Shown here in pieces: positions 8,395 to 15,027 of a stretch of DNA of 64,000 nt. Numbering within the stretch: the stretch's first letter is position 1; each line of letters begins with the position of its first letter. The position numbers were made by a program, and so were the translations under genes. Under the pieces are notes generated by a model, which saw only the letters and a program-made list of their open reading frames with translations, was not told where the DNA came from and made no database searches. Source of the stretch: an uncultured Porphyromonadaceae bacterium (GTDB lineage Bacteria > Bacteroidota > Bacteroidia > Bacteroidales > Muribaculaceae); contig CAMWMR010000011.1 in NCBI GenBank assembly GCA_947175425.1, positions 1 through 64,000 of the forward strand, written 5' to 3'.

Positions 8395-9502
8395 CCGACT
8401 TTTTGTAAGATACCACGACCGCGAAGTAGGCACTATGTCGCTTACACCCGACAACCGTCTTTGTGTATTTGAATACGACAGGGAATGGCTTGCCGACGGG
8501 TTCAGTATTTCACCGCTGGAGTTGCCGTTGAAACCGGGCCTGTTCATCGCCAAGCCGACACCGTTCAATGGTGATTTCGGGATTTTCGAGGACAGCTTGC
8601 CGGATGGTTACGGACGCTATTTGCTTCATAAGGCTCTGCAACGTGAAGGAATAAATGATTATGACCTTTCAGCACTTGACAGGCTGAGCATTGTCGGCCA
8701 CAGCGGTATGGGCGCATTGACGTATGTGCCTGTATTGAATATTGTTACAGGTGCGGAGGTGGATGATTTTGATATGCTCCAGCAAAAGGCACTGGAGGTG
8801 CTTCGCGAACGACAGGACGACGATGCCGAACTCCTGCTGTTTAACAGCGGTAACAGTGGCGGTGCAAGACCGAAAGCGGTGTTTTCGGACAGTGACGGTC
8901 ACTGGCTTGTGAAATTTCGACATACGTACGATCCAAAGGATATCGGTGAGCAGGAATATATCTACAACGAGACAGCGCGAAAGTGCGGGATAACAGTTCC
9001 TGATTTCAAGCTTGTGAACGGCAAATACTTTGCCTCACGCCGTTTCGACCTGACGCAATCAGGAGAAAGACTTCATACCGCCACCGCCGGCGGACTGCTT
9101 TGCATATCACTTGGTAATCCGATTCTTGACTACAGCAATCTGCTTGCGCTGACGGGTTTCCTGACGCAGAACGCGAATGATGTTGAGGAGATGTTCCGTC
9201 GCATGGTGTTCAACTATCTTACAGACAACAAGGATGACCACTGCAAAAATTTCAGCTTTATAGTGCACCGCGACTCTGTGGGAAAATGGCGCTGGCAGCT
9301 TGCCCCGGCATACGACCTTACACTATGCACGGAAGGATATAACGGCGAACATGCCACATCGGTTAACGGCACGGGATATCCGACAATCTCGGATTTCATA
9401 GCTGTCGGCACCAAGATAAAATTGCCGGAAACAGTATGTCGCAGGATAATAGAAGATGTGGCCGACAATTGCGGCAGTCTGCTCAGGTATCAGCTCAAAT
9501 AG
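8381..9502 (+). CDS. HipA-like serine/threonine kinase toxin
   Basis: Type II toxin kinase of the HipA family; E. coli HipA phosphorylates GltX and induces dormancy. The N-terminal Couple_hipA-like domain spans about residues 1-110. The kinase core follows, with SGNSGGARPKAVF (about 157-169), the catalytic loop DNKDDHCKNFSF (about 282-293) and the metal-binding APAYDLT (about 308-314). The active-site residues look intact. At 373 aa it is shorter than E. coli HipA (440 aa) but within the range of family members. The target tRNA synthetase cannot be inferred. The pair is flanked by ORF-poor DNA, consistent with past acquisition. Confidence 0.88.
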   Translation: MRKIDRLFVRYHDREVGTMSLTPDNRLCVFEYDREWLADGFSISPLELPLKPGLFIAKPTPFNGDFGIFEDSLPDGYGRYLLHKALQREGINDYDLSALDRLSIVGHSGMGALTYVPVLNIVTGAEVDDFDMLQQKALEVLRERQDDDAELLLFNSGNSGGARPKAVFSDSDGHWLVKFRHTYDPKDIGEQEYIYNETARKCGITVPDFKLVNGKYFASRRFDLTQSGERLHTATAGGLLCISLGNPILDYSNLLALTGFLTQNANDVEEMFRRMVFNYLTDNKDDHCKNFSFIVHRDSVGKWRWQLAPAYDLTLCTEGYNGEHATSVNGTGYPTISDFIAVGTKIKLPETVCRRIIEDVADNCGSLLRYQLK

Positions 9503-9620
9503 AATGATTGGCTTTTGGAGCTGTTTTGGTTGTGCGGCAGATTAGCTGGCGGGCAATATTTTTGAGTGTTCTCGGTTAGGGGAGCGGGGTGATAGTGTGA
9601 AAAATTGCAAAACGGGCTAA

Positions 9621-9634
9621 TATAATTAATTATA
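9621..9634. repeat. 14-bp AT palindrome upstream of the serine palmitoyltransferase
   Basis: TATAATTAATTATA is a perfect palindrome lying 5 bases before the TAACTTTG element. It could be an operator for a dimeric regulator or simply AT-rich promoter DNA. Confidence 0.4.
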
Positions 9635-9639
9635 ATGGT

Positions 9640-9647
9640 TAACTTTG
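9640..9647 (+). promoter_or_regulatory. -7 promoter element for serine palmitoyltransferase
   Basis: TAACTTTG matches TAnnTTTG and lies 43 bases before the ATG at 9691. No convincing -33 TTTG is present at the usual spacing, so the upstream palindrome may matter for activity. Confidence 0.5.
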
Positions 9648-9690
9648 CAAATAAAAAACAAGCCTACAGATTCCAATCATTATAAGAAGT

Positions 9691-10875
9691 ATGAAACCCT
9701 TACAGGCCAAATTATCCAAATATACCGCACCTCAGGAAGCGAAGGCGGCCGGTATTTATCCTTATTTCCGCGCCATCTCTTCCGAACAGGACCCGGAAGT
9801 AATTATCAACGGCAAGCGAGTGCTTATGTTCGGTTCCAACTGTTATACCGGTCTTGTAAATGACCCGCGTATCAAGGAAGCGGCCATAGAGGCAACCCGC
9901 AAATACGGCACCGGATGTGCCGGTTCGCCGTTTTTGAACGGCACTCTTGACCTGCACAAGCAGCTTGAGGCCCGTATAGCCGAATATATAGGCAAAGAAG
10001 ACGTAATGATTTATTCCACCGGATTCGGGGTAAATCTTGGAGTAGTTTCAACACTAACCGGTCGTGAGGATTATATACTTTGGGATGATCAGGATCATGC
10101 GTCGATAATCGAGGGACGTCGTCTTTCGTTCTCCAAGTCGTTGAAGTACAAGCACAACGATATGGAGTCGCTTGAGAAACAGCTCAAGAGCTGCGATCCC
10201 GACAAAATCAAGCTCATAGTAACCGACGGCGTTTTCTCGATGGAAGGCGACGTGGCCAATCTGCCTGAAATAGTTCGTCTTGCAAAGCAGTACAATGCGT
10301 CGGTAATGGTTGACGAAGCCCACGCGATAGGCGTATTCGGCGAAGGCGGCCGCGGAGTTTGCAACCACTTTGGTGTTACAGACGATGTGGACCTTATTAT
10401 GGGTACATTCTCGAAATCGTTTGCGTCGCTTGGCGGATTTATAGCTACCGACAAGGAAATTACCAATTATCTTCGTCACCACTCCCGTTCGTACATCTTT
10501 ACGGCGAGCATTACGCCTGCGTCGACAGCTGCAGCGCTTAAGGCCATTGACATAATGATAGAAGAACCGGAACTTCAGGAAAATCTGTGGAAGCTGACCA
10601 ACTTTGCTCTTGAAGGTTTCCGCAGCCGCGGTTTTGAAATCGGCAATACTTCCACCCCGATTATCCCGCTGTATATCCGCGACAATTTCAAGACCTTTGC
10701 CATTACTCATGACTTGCTTGAAGAGGGTATATTTGTAAATCCGGTTGTAAGTCCTGCGGTTGCTCCTCATGACACCTTGATCCGTTTCAGCCTTATGGCT
10801 ACGCATACCCAGGCACAGGTTGAGGAAGCGCTTGAAAAGATAACCAAAGTATTCAAGGCACACGGAATACTGTAA
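9691..10875 (+). CDS. spt: Serine palmitoyltransferase (alpha-oxoamine synthase)
   Basis: PLP enzyme condensing L-serine with a long-chain acyl thioester, the committed step of sphingolipid synthesis, which Bacteroidales use to make membrane dihydroceramides. The whole protein follows the Bacteroides SPT pattern: [63 protein letters not shown], and the PLP-binding lysine at about K242 in [12 protein letters not shown]. Close relatives are KBL and BioF, but the overall match to SPT is clearly better. A rubrerythrin gene follows after 25 bases. An ATG at 9645 in another frame is rejected. Confidence 0.9.
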   Translation: MKPLQAKLSKYTAPQEAKAAGIYPYFRAISSEQDPEVIINGKRVLMFGSNCYTGLVNDPRIKEAAIEATRKYGTGCAGSPFLNGTLDLHKQLEARIAEYIGKEDVMIYSTGFGVNLGVVSTLTGREDYILWDDQDHASIIEGRRLSFSKSLKYKHNDMESLEKQLKSCDPDKIKLIVTDGVFSMEGDVANLPEIVRLAKQYNASVMVDEAHAIGVFGEGGRGVCNHFGVTDDVDLIMGTFSKSFASLGGFIATDKEITNYLRHHSRSYIFTASITPASTAAALKAIDIMIEEPELQENLWKLTNFALEGFRSRGFEIGNTSTPIIPLYIRDNFKTFAITHDLLEEGIFVNPVVSPAVAPHDTLIRFSLMATHTQAQVEEALEKITKVFKAHGIL

Positions 10876-10900
10876 AAATAACCAACAAACAATTCCAGCT

Positions 10901-11452
10901 ATGAAAAAACAATTTATATGCACCAAGTGCGGATATATCCACGAGGGAGAAGAAGCTCCCGAAGTATGTCCGTTGTGCAAGGCTCCGAAGAGCGCATTCC
11001 GCGAATCCAACCCCGAAGAACTTTTGAAATTCGTTACCGAACATGAAGTTGGAGTAGCAAAAGGTTGCGACGAACAGATGATAGCCGACTTGACCGCTCA
11101 TTTCAACGGTGAATGTACAGAAGTTGGTATGTATCTGGCAATGAGCCGTCAGGCCGATCGCGAAGGCTATCCTGAAATTGCGGAAGCTTTCAAGCGTTAT
11201 GCTTTTGAAGAAGCCGAACATGCAGCACGTTTTGCCGAACTGTTGGGCGAATGCGTGTGGGATACTAAAACCAACCTTGAAAAGCGCATGATGGCCGAAG
11301 CCGGCGCGAACGAAGACAAGATGCGTATTGCTCGTCGTGCCAAGGAGTTGAATCTTGACGCAATTCATGACACCGTTCATGAAATGGCGAAGGACGAAGC
11401 TCGTCACGGCCGCGGTTTCTACGGACTTTTCCAGCGCTATTTCGGTAAGTAA
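10901..11452 (+). CDS. Rubrerythrin-like peroxidase with N-terminal rubredoxin domain
   Basis: Non-haem iron protein of anaerobes that reduces hydrogen peroxide. A small rubredoxin-type FeS4 site comes first (CTKCGY at 7-12 and CPLCKAP at 23-29). A ferritin-like di-iron four-helix domain follows from about residue 50, with the ExxH ligand patterns [10 protein letters not shown] and [12 protein letters not shown] plus [13 protein letters not shown]. This domain order is the reverse of classical rubrerythrin, where rubredoxin is C-terminal. It lies 25 bases after spt and is followed by a strong terminator, so the two genes may be co-transcribed. Confidence 0.9.
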   Translation: MKKQFICTKCGYIHEGEEAPEVCPLCKAPKSAFRESNPEELLKFVTEHEVGVAKGCDEQMIADLTAHFNGECTEVGMYLAMSRQADREGYPEIAEAFKRYAFEEAEHAARFAELLGECVWDTKTNLEKRMMAEAGANEDKMRIARRAKELNLDAIHDTVHEMAKDEARHGRGFYGLFQRYFGK

Positions 11453-11470
11453 GCGTAAGTAATCATATAC

Positions 11471-11503
11471 AAAAAGCGGGGGCATTGCCTCCGCTTTTTG
11501 TAT
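11471..11503 (+). terminator. Terminator after the rubrerythrin gene
   Basis: A GC-rich stem (AAAGCGGGGGC / GCCTCCGCTTT, one G-T pair) with a tiny loop, followed by T-rich sequence, lies about 20 bases after the stop codon. Confidence 0.8.
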
Positions 11504-11560
11504 ATGAGGCGGTGTGATTTTTAGTATTAGCCAAATAGCCGGAGCCGGGGATTTTTAACT

Positions 11561-11729
11561 ATAAGTAAGTGTTGAATATTAGTTTATACCATATTCCGGT
11601 AGCCTGTAGGCGATTTTCAACCTTGCTTGTCGGTCACAGAGCTACGGCTATGCTCCCTTCGCACAAGGCCGAAACTCATCCAACATTCAACCAAACTATA
11701 ATATAAACTAATATTCAACACTTACTTAT
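11561..11729. mobile_element. MITE-like element with perfect 28-bp terminal inverted repeats
   Basis: The left end at 11561-11588 begins ATAAGTAAGTGTTGAATATT and the right end at 11702-11729 is its exact reverse complement, ending AATATTCAACACTTACTTAT. The 113-base interior has no ORF. Inspection of the flanks shows no obvious target-site duplication. The size and structure match a miniature inverted-repeat transposable element or a large palindromic intergenic repeat. It separates the rubrerythrin terminator from the promoter of the TPR lipoprotein. No transposase with matching ends is in the window. Confidence 0.6.
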
Positions 11730-11798
11730 GAAATCCGTTCTAAATCTTAACATAAGTCAAAAGTAGACATAGTCTTACAATAAATAGAAATTTTGTGT

Positions 11799-11806
11799 TA
11801 TCTTTG
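11799..11806 (+). promoter_or_regulatory. -7 promoter element of the TPR lipoprotein gene
   Basis: TATCTTTG fits TAnnTTTG and lies 33 bases before the ATG at 11840. The -33 region is weak. Confidence 0.55.
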
Positions 11807-11839
11807 CAAGAGTAAAACCAACATTTTCAAAAAACAGTT

Positions 11840-13525
11840 ATGAATCGCAAACTTTGCTATGTTGTCGCTGCGGGCTTAGTGCTGACAGTGAGCTCCTGCG
11901 GAAAGAAATTGGGTCAATTTTCGTCCGATTACTTTACCGCCGACCCCAATCCCCTTGAAGTAGTGGGAACTAACGTTCCCGGTCGCGTAAGTGCGAAGAT
12001 TCCCGCCAAGTTCTTTGTGAAGAATGCGGAAGTGACAGTAACACCGACGCTTGTATTCAACGGAAAGGAAGTGACATCGCAGGCATACTCGTTCCAGGGC
12101 GAGAAGGTACGCGGCAACAATCCGGTAATTTCGTACGAATACGGCGGCACGCAGACCATTCCCGTAAACTTTGTGTATGAACCTGAAATGGCAAAGAGCG
12201 AGCTTATGCTTGATTTTGCCGTAACCCAGGGCAACAAGCGTTATGTACTTCCTCGCGTAAAGGTAGCCGACGGAGTAGTGGCCACCGCCGCATTTGCCGA
12301 TGCAGCCGGTGTTAAACCCGCACTTGCCGCCGACGCTTTCCAGCGCATTATCAATGAGAAGTATGCGGCTGATATTATGTTCCTTATCAATCAGGCAAAT
12401 ATCCGCGCCGGCCAGCTCAAGACCGATGCAATGGCCGAGCTTCAGCGTGAAATCATAGCTGCAAACGGCGATACCTCGCGCGTGCTTCAGGAAATTAACA
12501 TTTCGTCGTATGCTTCGCCCGACGGTGGTGTTAAGCTGAACGAACGTCTTGCTTCCGACCGTGAAAAGAATACCAAAGATTACATGAGCAAGCAGCTGAA
12601 GAAGGATAAAATTACCGAATTCGGCGAACTTACCGCTCAGTTCACCGCACAGGACTGGGAAGGTTTCCAGAAGCTTGTAGCACAGAGCAATATCCAGGAT
12701 AAAGACCTTATTCTGAGCGTGCTTTCGATGTACAAAGATCCCGAACAGCGCGAACGTGAAATCCGCAATCTGTCGAGCGTATTCGAACAGCTTGCCGACC
12801 AGATTCTTCCCCGTCTGCGTTACTCTCGCATTACAGCTTCTATTGACGTGATTGGCAAGAGCGACTCGGAAATCAAGGCACTTCTTGCAAGCGATCCCAG
12901 CAAGCTCAGCGTTGAAGAAATTCTGTATGCCGCTACACTGACCGACAACAACGGCGAACGTCTGCGCATCTACGACCAGGCCGCCCGTCTTTATCCGAAT
13001 GACTACCGTACATGGAATGACCTTGGTATGGCTCAGTACATTGACGGTGATTACGATGCCGCCAAGCGTTCGTTCCAGAAGGCAGCAAGCATGGGCAATA
13101 ATCCCGAGCCTCAGATGAACCTCGGTTTGATTGAGATGCTTAACGGCAACTACAACAAGGCAAACCAGTACTTTGGCAGCGCTGCAGGCGTTGAAGAACT
13201 TGGCGATGCACTTGGCGTATACTACCTGAAGCAGGGCGACGCCGCTGCCGCCGTTAAGGCTTTTGGCAATACAAAGAGCAACAATGCAGCTCTTGCCCAG
13301 ATTCTTACCAAGGATTATTCCAAAGCAAAGAGCACACTTGCAGGTATTGACAACCCCAATGCTGTAACATACTACCTGATGGCAGTTCTGGGCGCACGTA
13401 CCAATAACGAATCGATGCTTAACACCAATCTTCGTCAGGCAGTTCGCATGGACAGCAGCCTTGCCGGCCGTGCGCTGAATGACCTCGAATTCAAGAATTA
13501 CAATCTTTCGAAGGCGCTGAACTAA
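11840..13525 (+). CDS. Tetratricopeptide-repeat lipoprotein with OmpA-like segment
   Basis: A 561-aa envelope protein. The lipobox VSSC (Cys20) ends a short signal sequence. Residues about 30-180 are beta-rich and unrecognised. A segment near 225-265 (SSYASPDGGVKLNERLASDREKN) resembles the peptidoglycan-binding OmpA C-terminal motif, where a sugar-like D..G followed by N..L...R is typical. At least two TPR units lie around 370-440 (DYRTWNDLGMAQYIDGDYDAAKRSF, then PQMNLGLIEMLNGNYNKANQYF). It is monocistronic, with its own promoter and terminator. A scaffold role at the outer membrane or peptidoglycan interface is an inference from domains. Confidence 0.75.
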   Translation: MNRKLCYVVAAGLVLTVSSCGKKLGQFSSDYFTADPNPLEVVGTNVPGRVSAKIPAKFFVKNAEVTVTPTLVFNGKEVTSQAYSFQGEKVRGNNPVISYEYGGTQTIPVNFVYEPEMAKSELMLDFAVTQGNKRYVLPRVKVADGVVATAAFADAAGVKPALAADAFQRIINEKYAADIMFLINQANIRAGQLKTDAMAELQREIIAANGDTSRVLQEINISSYASPDGGVKLNERLASDREKNTKDYMSKQLKKDKITEFGELTAQFTAQDWEGFQKLVAQSNIQDKDLILSVLSMYKDPEQREREIRNLSSVFEQLADQILPRLRYSRITASIDVIGKSDSEIKALLASDPSKLSVEEILYAATLTDNNGERLRIYDQAARLYPNDYRTWNDLGMAQYIDGDYDAAKRSFQKAASMGNNPEPQMNLGLIEMLNGNYNKANQYFGSAAGVEELGDALGVYYLKQGDAAAAVKAFGNTKSNNAALAQILTKDYSKAKSTLAGIDNPNAVTYYLMAVLGARTNNESMLNTNLRQAVRMDSSLAGRALNDLEFKNYNLSKALN

Positions 13526-13584
13526 GCTGTTGCTAAGCTTAGGAAAAGATAATTTGCGAGCTGCGAGGCTTGCAGAATGAAAAG

Positions 13585-13619
13585 AAGTCGTGTTCCATTC
13601 GTGGAGCACGACTTTTTTT
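13585..13619 (+). terminator. Terminator after the TPR lipoprotein
   Basis: A 12-bp stem (AAGTCGTGTTCC / GGAGCACGACTT, with one G-T pair) is followed by seven T residues. Confidence 0.85.
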
Positions 13620-13734
13620 AACGAGTGTTAATTTGCAAGGGCACAGAGTTGGTTATGAGGTGTTTGGAACGGGATGTGAAATGTTAAATGCAAAAATTTT
13701 GCGTTTATGTATTGACAAACGCAAATTTATGTTG

Positions 13735-13742
13735 TAACTTTG
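13735..13742 (+). promoter_or_regulatory. -7 promoter element of the orphan gene
   Basis: TAACTTTG with a TTGAC at 13712-13716 about 20 bases upstream. An imperfect inverted repeat (AAATTTTGCGTTT / AAACGCAAATTT) covers the -33 region and may be an operator. Confidence 0.6.
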
Positions 13743-13750
13743 CGGTGTGA

Positions 13751-13817
13751 GAGTTGAAGAGTTCAACTTTTGAAGTAAGGGCTGAGGGGCCTGAACTGAT
13801 GTGGGGAGTTCGCTCCC
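13751..13817 (+). promoter_or_regulatory. Structured 5' leader with two hairpins
   Basis: The predicted leader of about 130 bases between promoter and ATG has two compact hairpins. AGTTGAA-GAG-TTCAACT spans 13752-13768. GGGAG-TTCG-CTCCC, with the very stable UUCG tetraloop, spans 13804-13817. This suggests RNA-level control or transcript stabilisation of the following gene. No known riboswitch class is recognised. Confidence 0.45.
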
Positions 13818-13879
13818 AAGGTGCAAAATTTTTATCAAATTTCAAATTCATTTATCCATTAATTCAAATTCAAATTGCC

Positions 13880-14533
13880 ATGAACAGAAAATATGCTGAT
13901 TTTATTCCGGGACGTCAACTTAACGAGCAGGAGCTCAAGTTTATAACTGCCGCAGAACGTGCGCGAAAGAGTCCGGGAGGAGGTAGAATCGTTATAGCTC
14001 CGAAGAAGGGTGTGGATTATACGCGAACGATTCTCGAGTATTTAAACTATGTGTACAAGCATGTGTATCCGAGCGTTATAAATCAATATAACGGGGCTGA
14101 CTTGTGCGTGATTGCGGATAATTTAAAGGATCCTGCGATGCAGTATTGTCGCAGAAGGTTTCGGTGTCGATATTCGACTCCACGCAGCCTGTACGGCTGT
14201 CGTGGCGGTACGTTCAATGTTATTTGGATTCGTACCACGGAGTGGAATTTCTATTGGCTGCGAGTGGCCTGCGAGGCTATTCACTTAGAGAATGCCGTGA
14301 TTATTATTCAGCTGATACGTCCGTGTCATCAAGTGCCGGATTATTACCGTCCGTTTGAGGATTATTTGCCGAAGGTGCGTAAGCGTGCGATGAGTTCGCC
14401 TCCGCCTTTGCCTCCGGAGTTTTTGGAGGCTTATTGGGAGGTCAACAGGTACGAAGACCTGTATTTGGAGGATATTTTGTTTGAACTAAGTATTTACGAG
14501 CGGAAGCGAGGGCTCAGAGCTTTTCTCCGTTAA
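13880..14533 (+). CDS. Orphan protein of unknown function
   Basis: Not recognised. The predicted product is 217 aa, starting MNRKYADFIPGRQLNEQEL. The ORF track opens at 13754, but that would put the coding start inside the structured leader and add a low-quality N-terminus. The ATG at 13880 follows AT-rich leader DNA as in neighbouring genes. There is no signal peptide or membrane segment. The middle (about 90-150) is Cys/Arg/Trp-rich and the C-terminal part is acidic with a proline run (PPPLPPEF). Other frames are also partly open across 14110-14360, so a compensated frameshift cannot be excluded. It is immediately followed by a short inverted-repeat element. Confidence 0.5.
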   Translation: MNRKYADFIPGRQLNEQELKFITAAERARKSPGGGRIVIAPKKGVDYTRTILEYLNYVYKHVYPSVINQYNGADLCVIADNLKDPAMQYCRRRFRCRYSTPRSLYGCRGGTFNVIWIRTTEWNFYWLRVACEAIHLENAVIIIQLIRPCHQVPDYYRPFEDYLPKVRKRAMSSPPPLPPEFLEAYWEVNRYEDLYLEDILFELSIYERKRGLRAFLR

Positions 14534-14639
14534 GGAGTGTGTTTGAGCCAATCTTTAGAAGTCTTTTCGGCCTGATTTTAGCTTTCAGTCTCGAAAATTC
14601 ATTCTCAATCTTGATATTATTTTAATTCAAACACACTCC
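14534..14639. repeat. 106-bp segment bounded by perfect 13-bp inverted repeats
   Basis: GGAGTGTGTTTGA (14534-14546) is repeated in exact inverted form at 14627-14639. The left copy starts directly after the orphan gene's stop codon. The interior is AT-rich. Read on the minus strand it gives an open, basic peptide running up to the repeat, so it could be the end of a decayed insertion sequence or a tiny MITE. It lacks a terminal T-run, so it is not a typical terminator. Confidence 0.45.
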
Positions 14640-14960
14640 GCGGTAGCTGCCACCGCGCCTCGTTTGGGGTTAAGCAGCGAAGAGTACATTGACATTGTGG
14701 GTTAAGAGAGAACGTAGTGTTTGCAAGTTGTATGCACCCGGGTGTATACCTACATGAGAGGCGACGCTCTTGGGAAAATGGGTTTTGACGGCACTCACAA
14801 AATAATAAATTTACATTTGTTGCTTTGTTTTCGTCGGTATATTCTTGCAAAATAAATTTTGCCGAATATTCCTCCTCAAACCAGCTCCAAATATATTTGT
14901 ATTTTGCCTGTTGGCCGGCTCAAGAAAAAAGACAATATATTTTATTTGCTCTCAACTTAT
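14640..14960. other. Intergenic stretch without a recognised gene
   Basis: About 320 bases between the inverted-repeat segment and the DPP IV promoter. Only short ORFs occur, and none has a signature. The sequence changes from mixed GC to AT-rich toward the promoter. Confidence 0.4.
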
Positions 14961-14963
14961 TCG

Positions 14964-15018
14964 TAACTTTGCAGTGATATTGATTGAATTGATATCGATT
15001 GGAATTGATTGAATTGAT
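14964..15018 (+). promoter_or_regulatory. DPP IV operon promoter and repeated leader
   Basis: TAACTTTG at 14964-14971 fits the -7 consensus. The leader that follows contains ATTGATTGAATTGAT twice (14979-14993 and 15004-15018) at a 25-base period. The ATG is at 15028. The repeats may bind a regulator or reflect slippage. Confidence 0.5.
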
Positions 15019-15027
15019 TTAGACTGT

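Noticed and set aside
11876-13609. 577-aa minus-strand ORF
   Set aside because: It lies wholly antisense to the TPR lipoprotein, has no domain signature and is a codon-bias mirror ORF.
14617-14850. 77-aa minus-strand ORF after the orphan gene
   Set aside because: Crosses the inverted repeat and has no family features.
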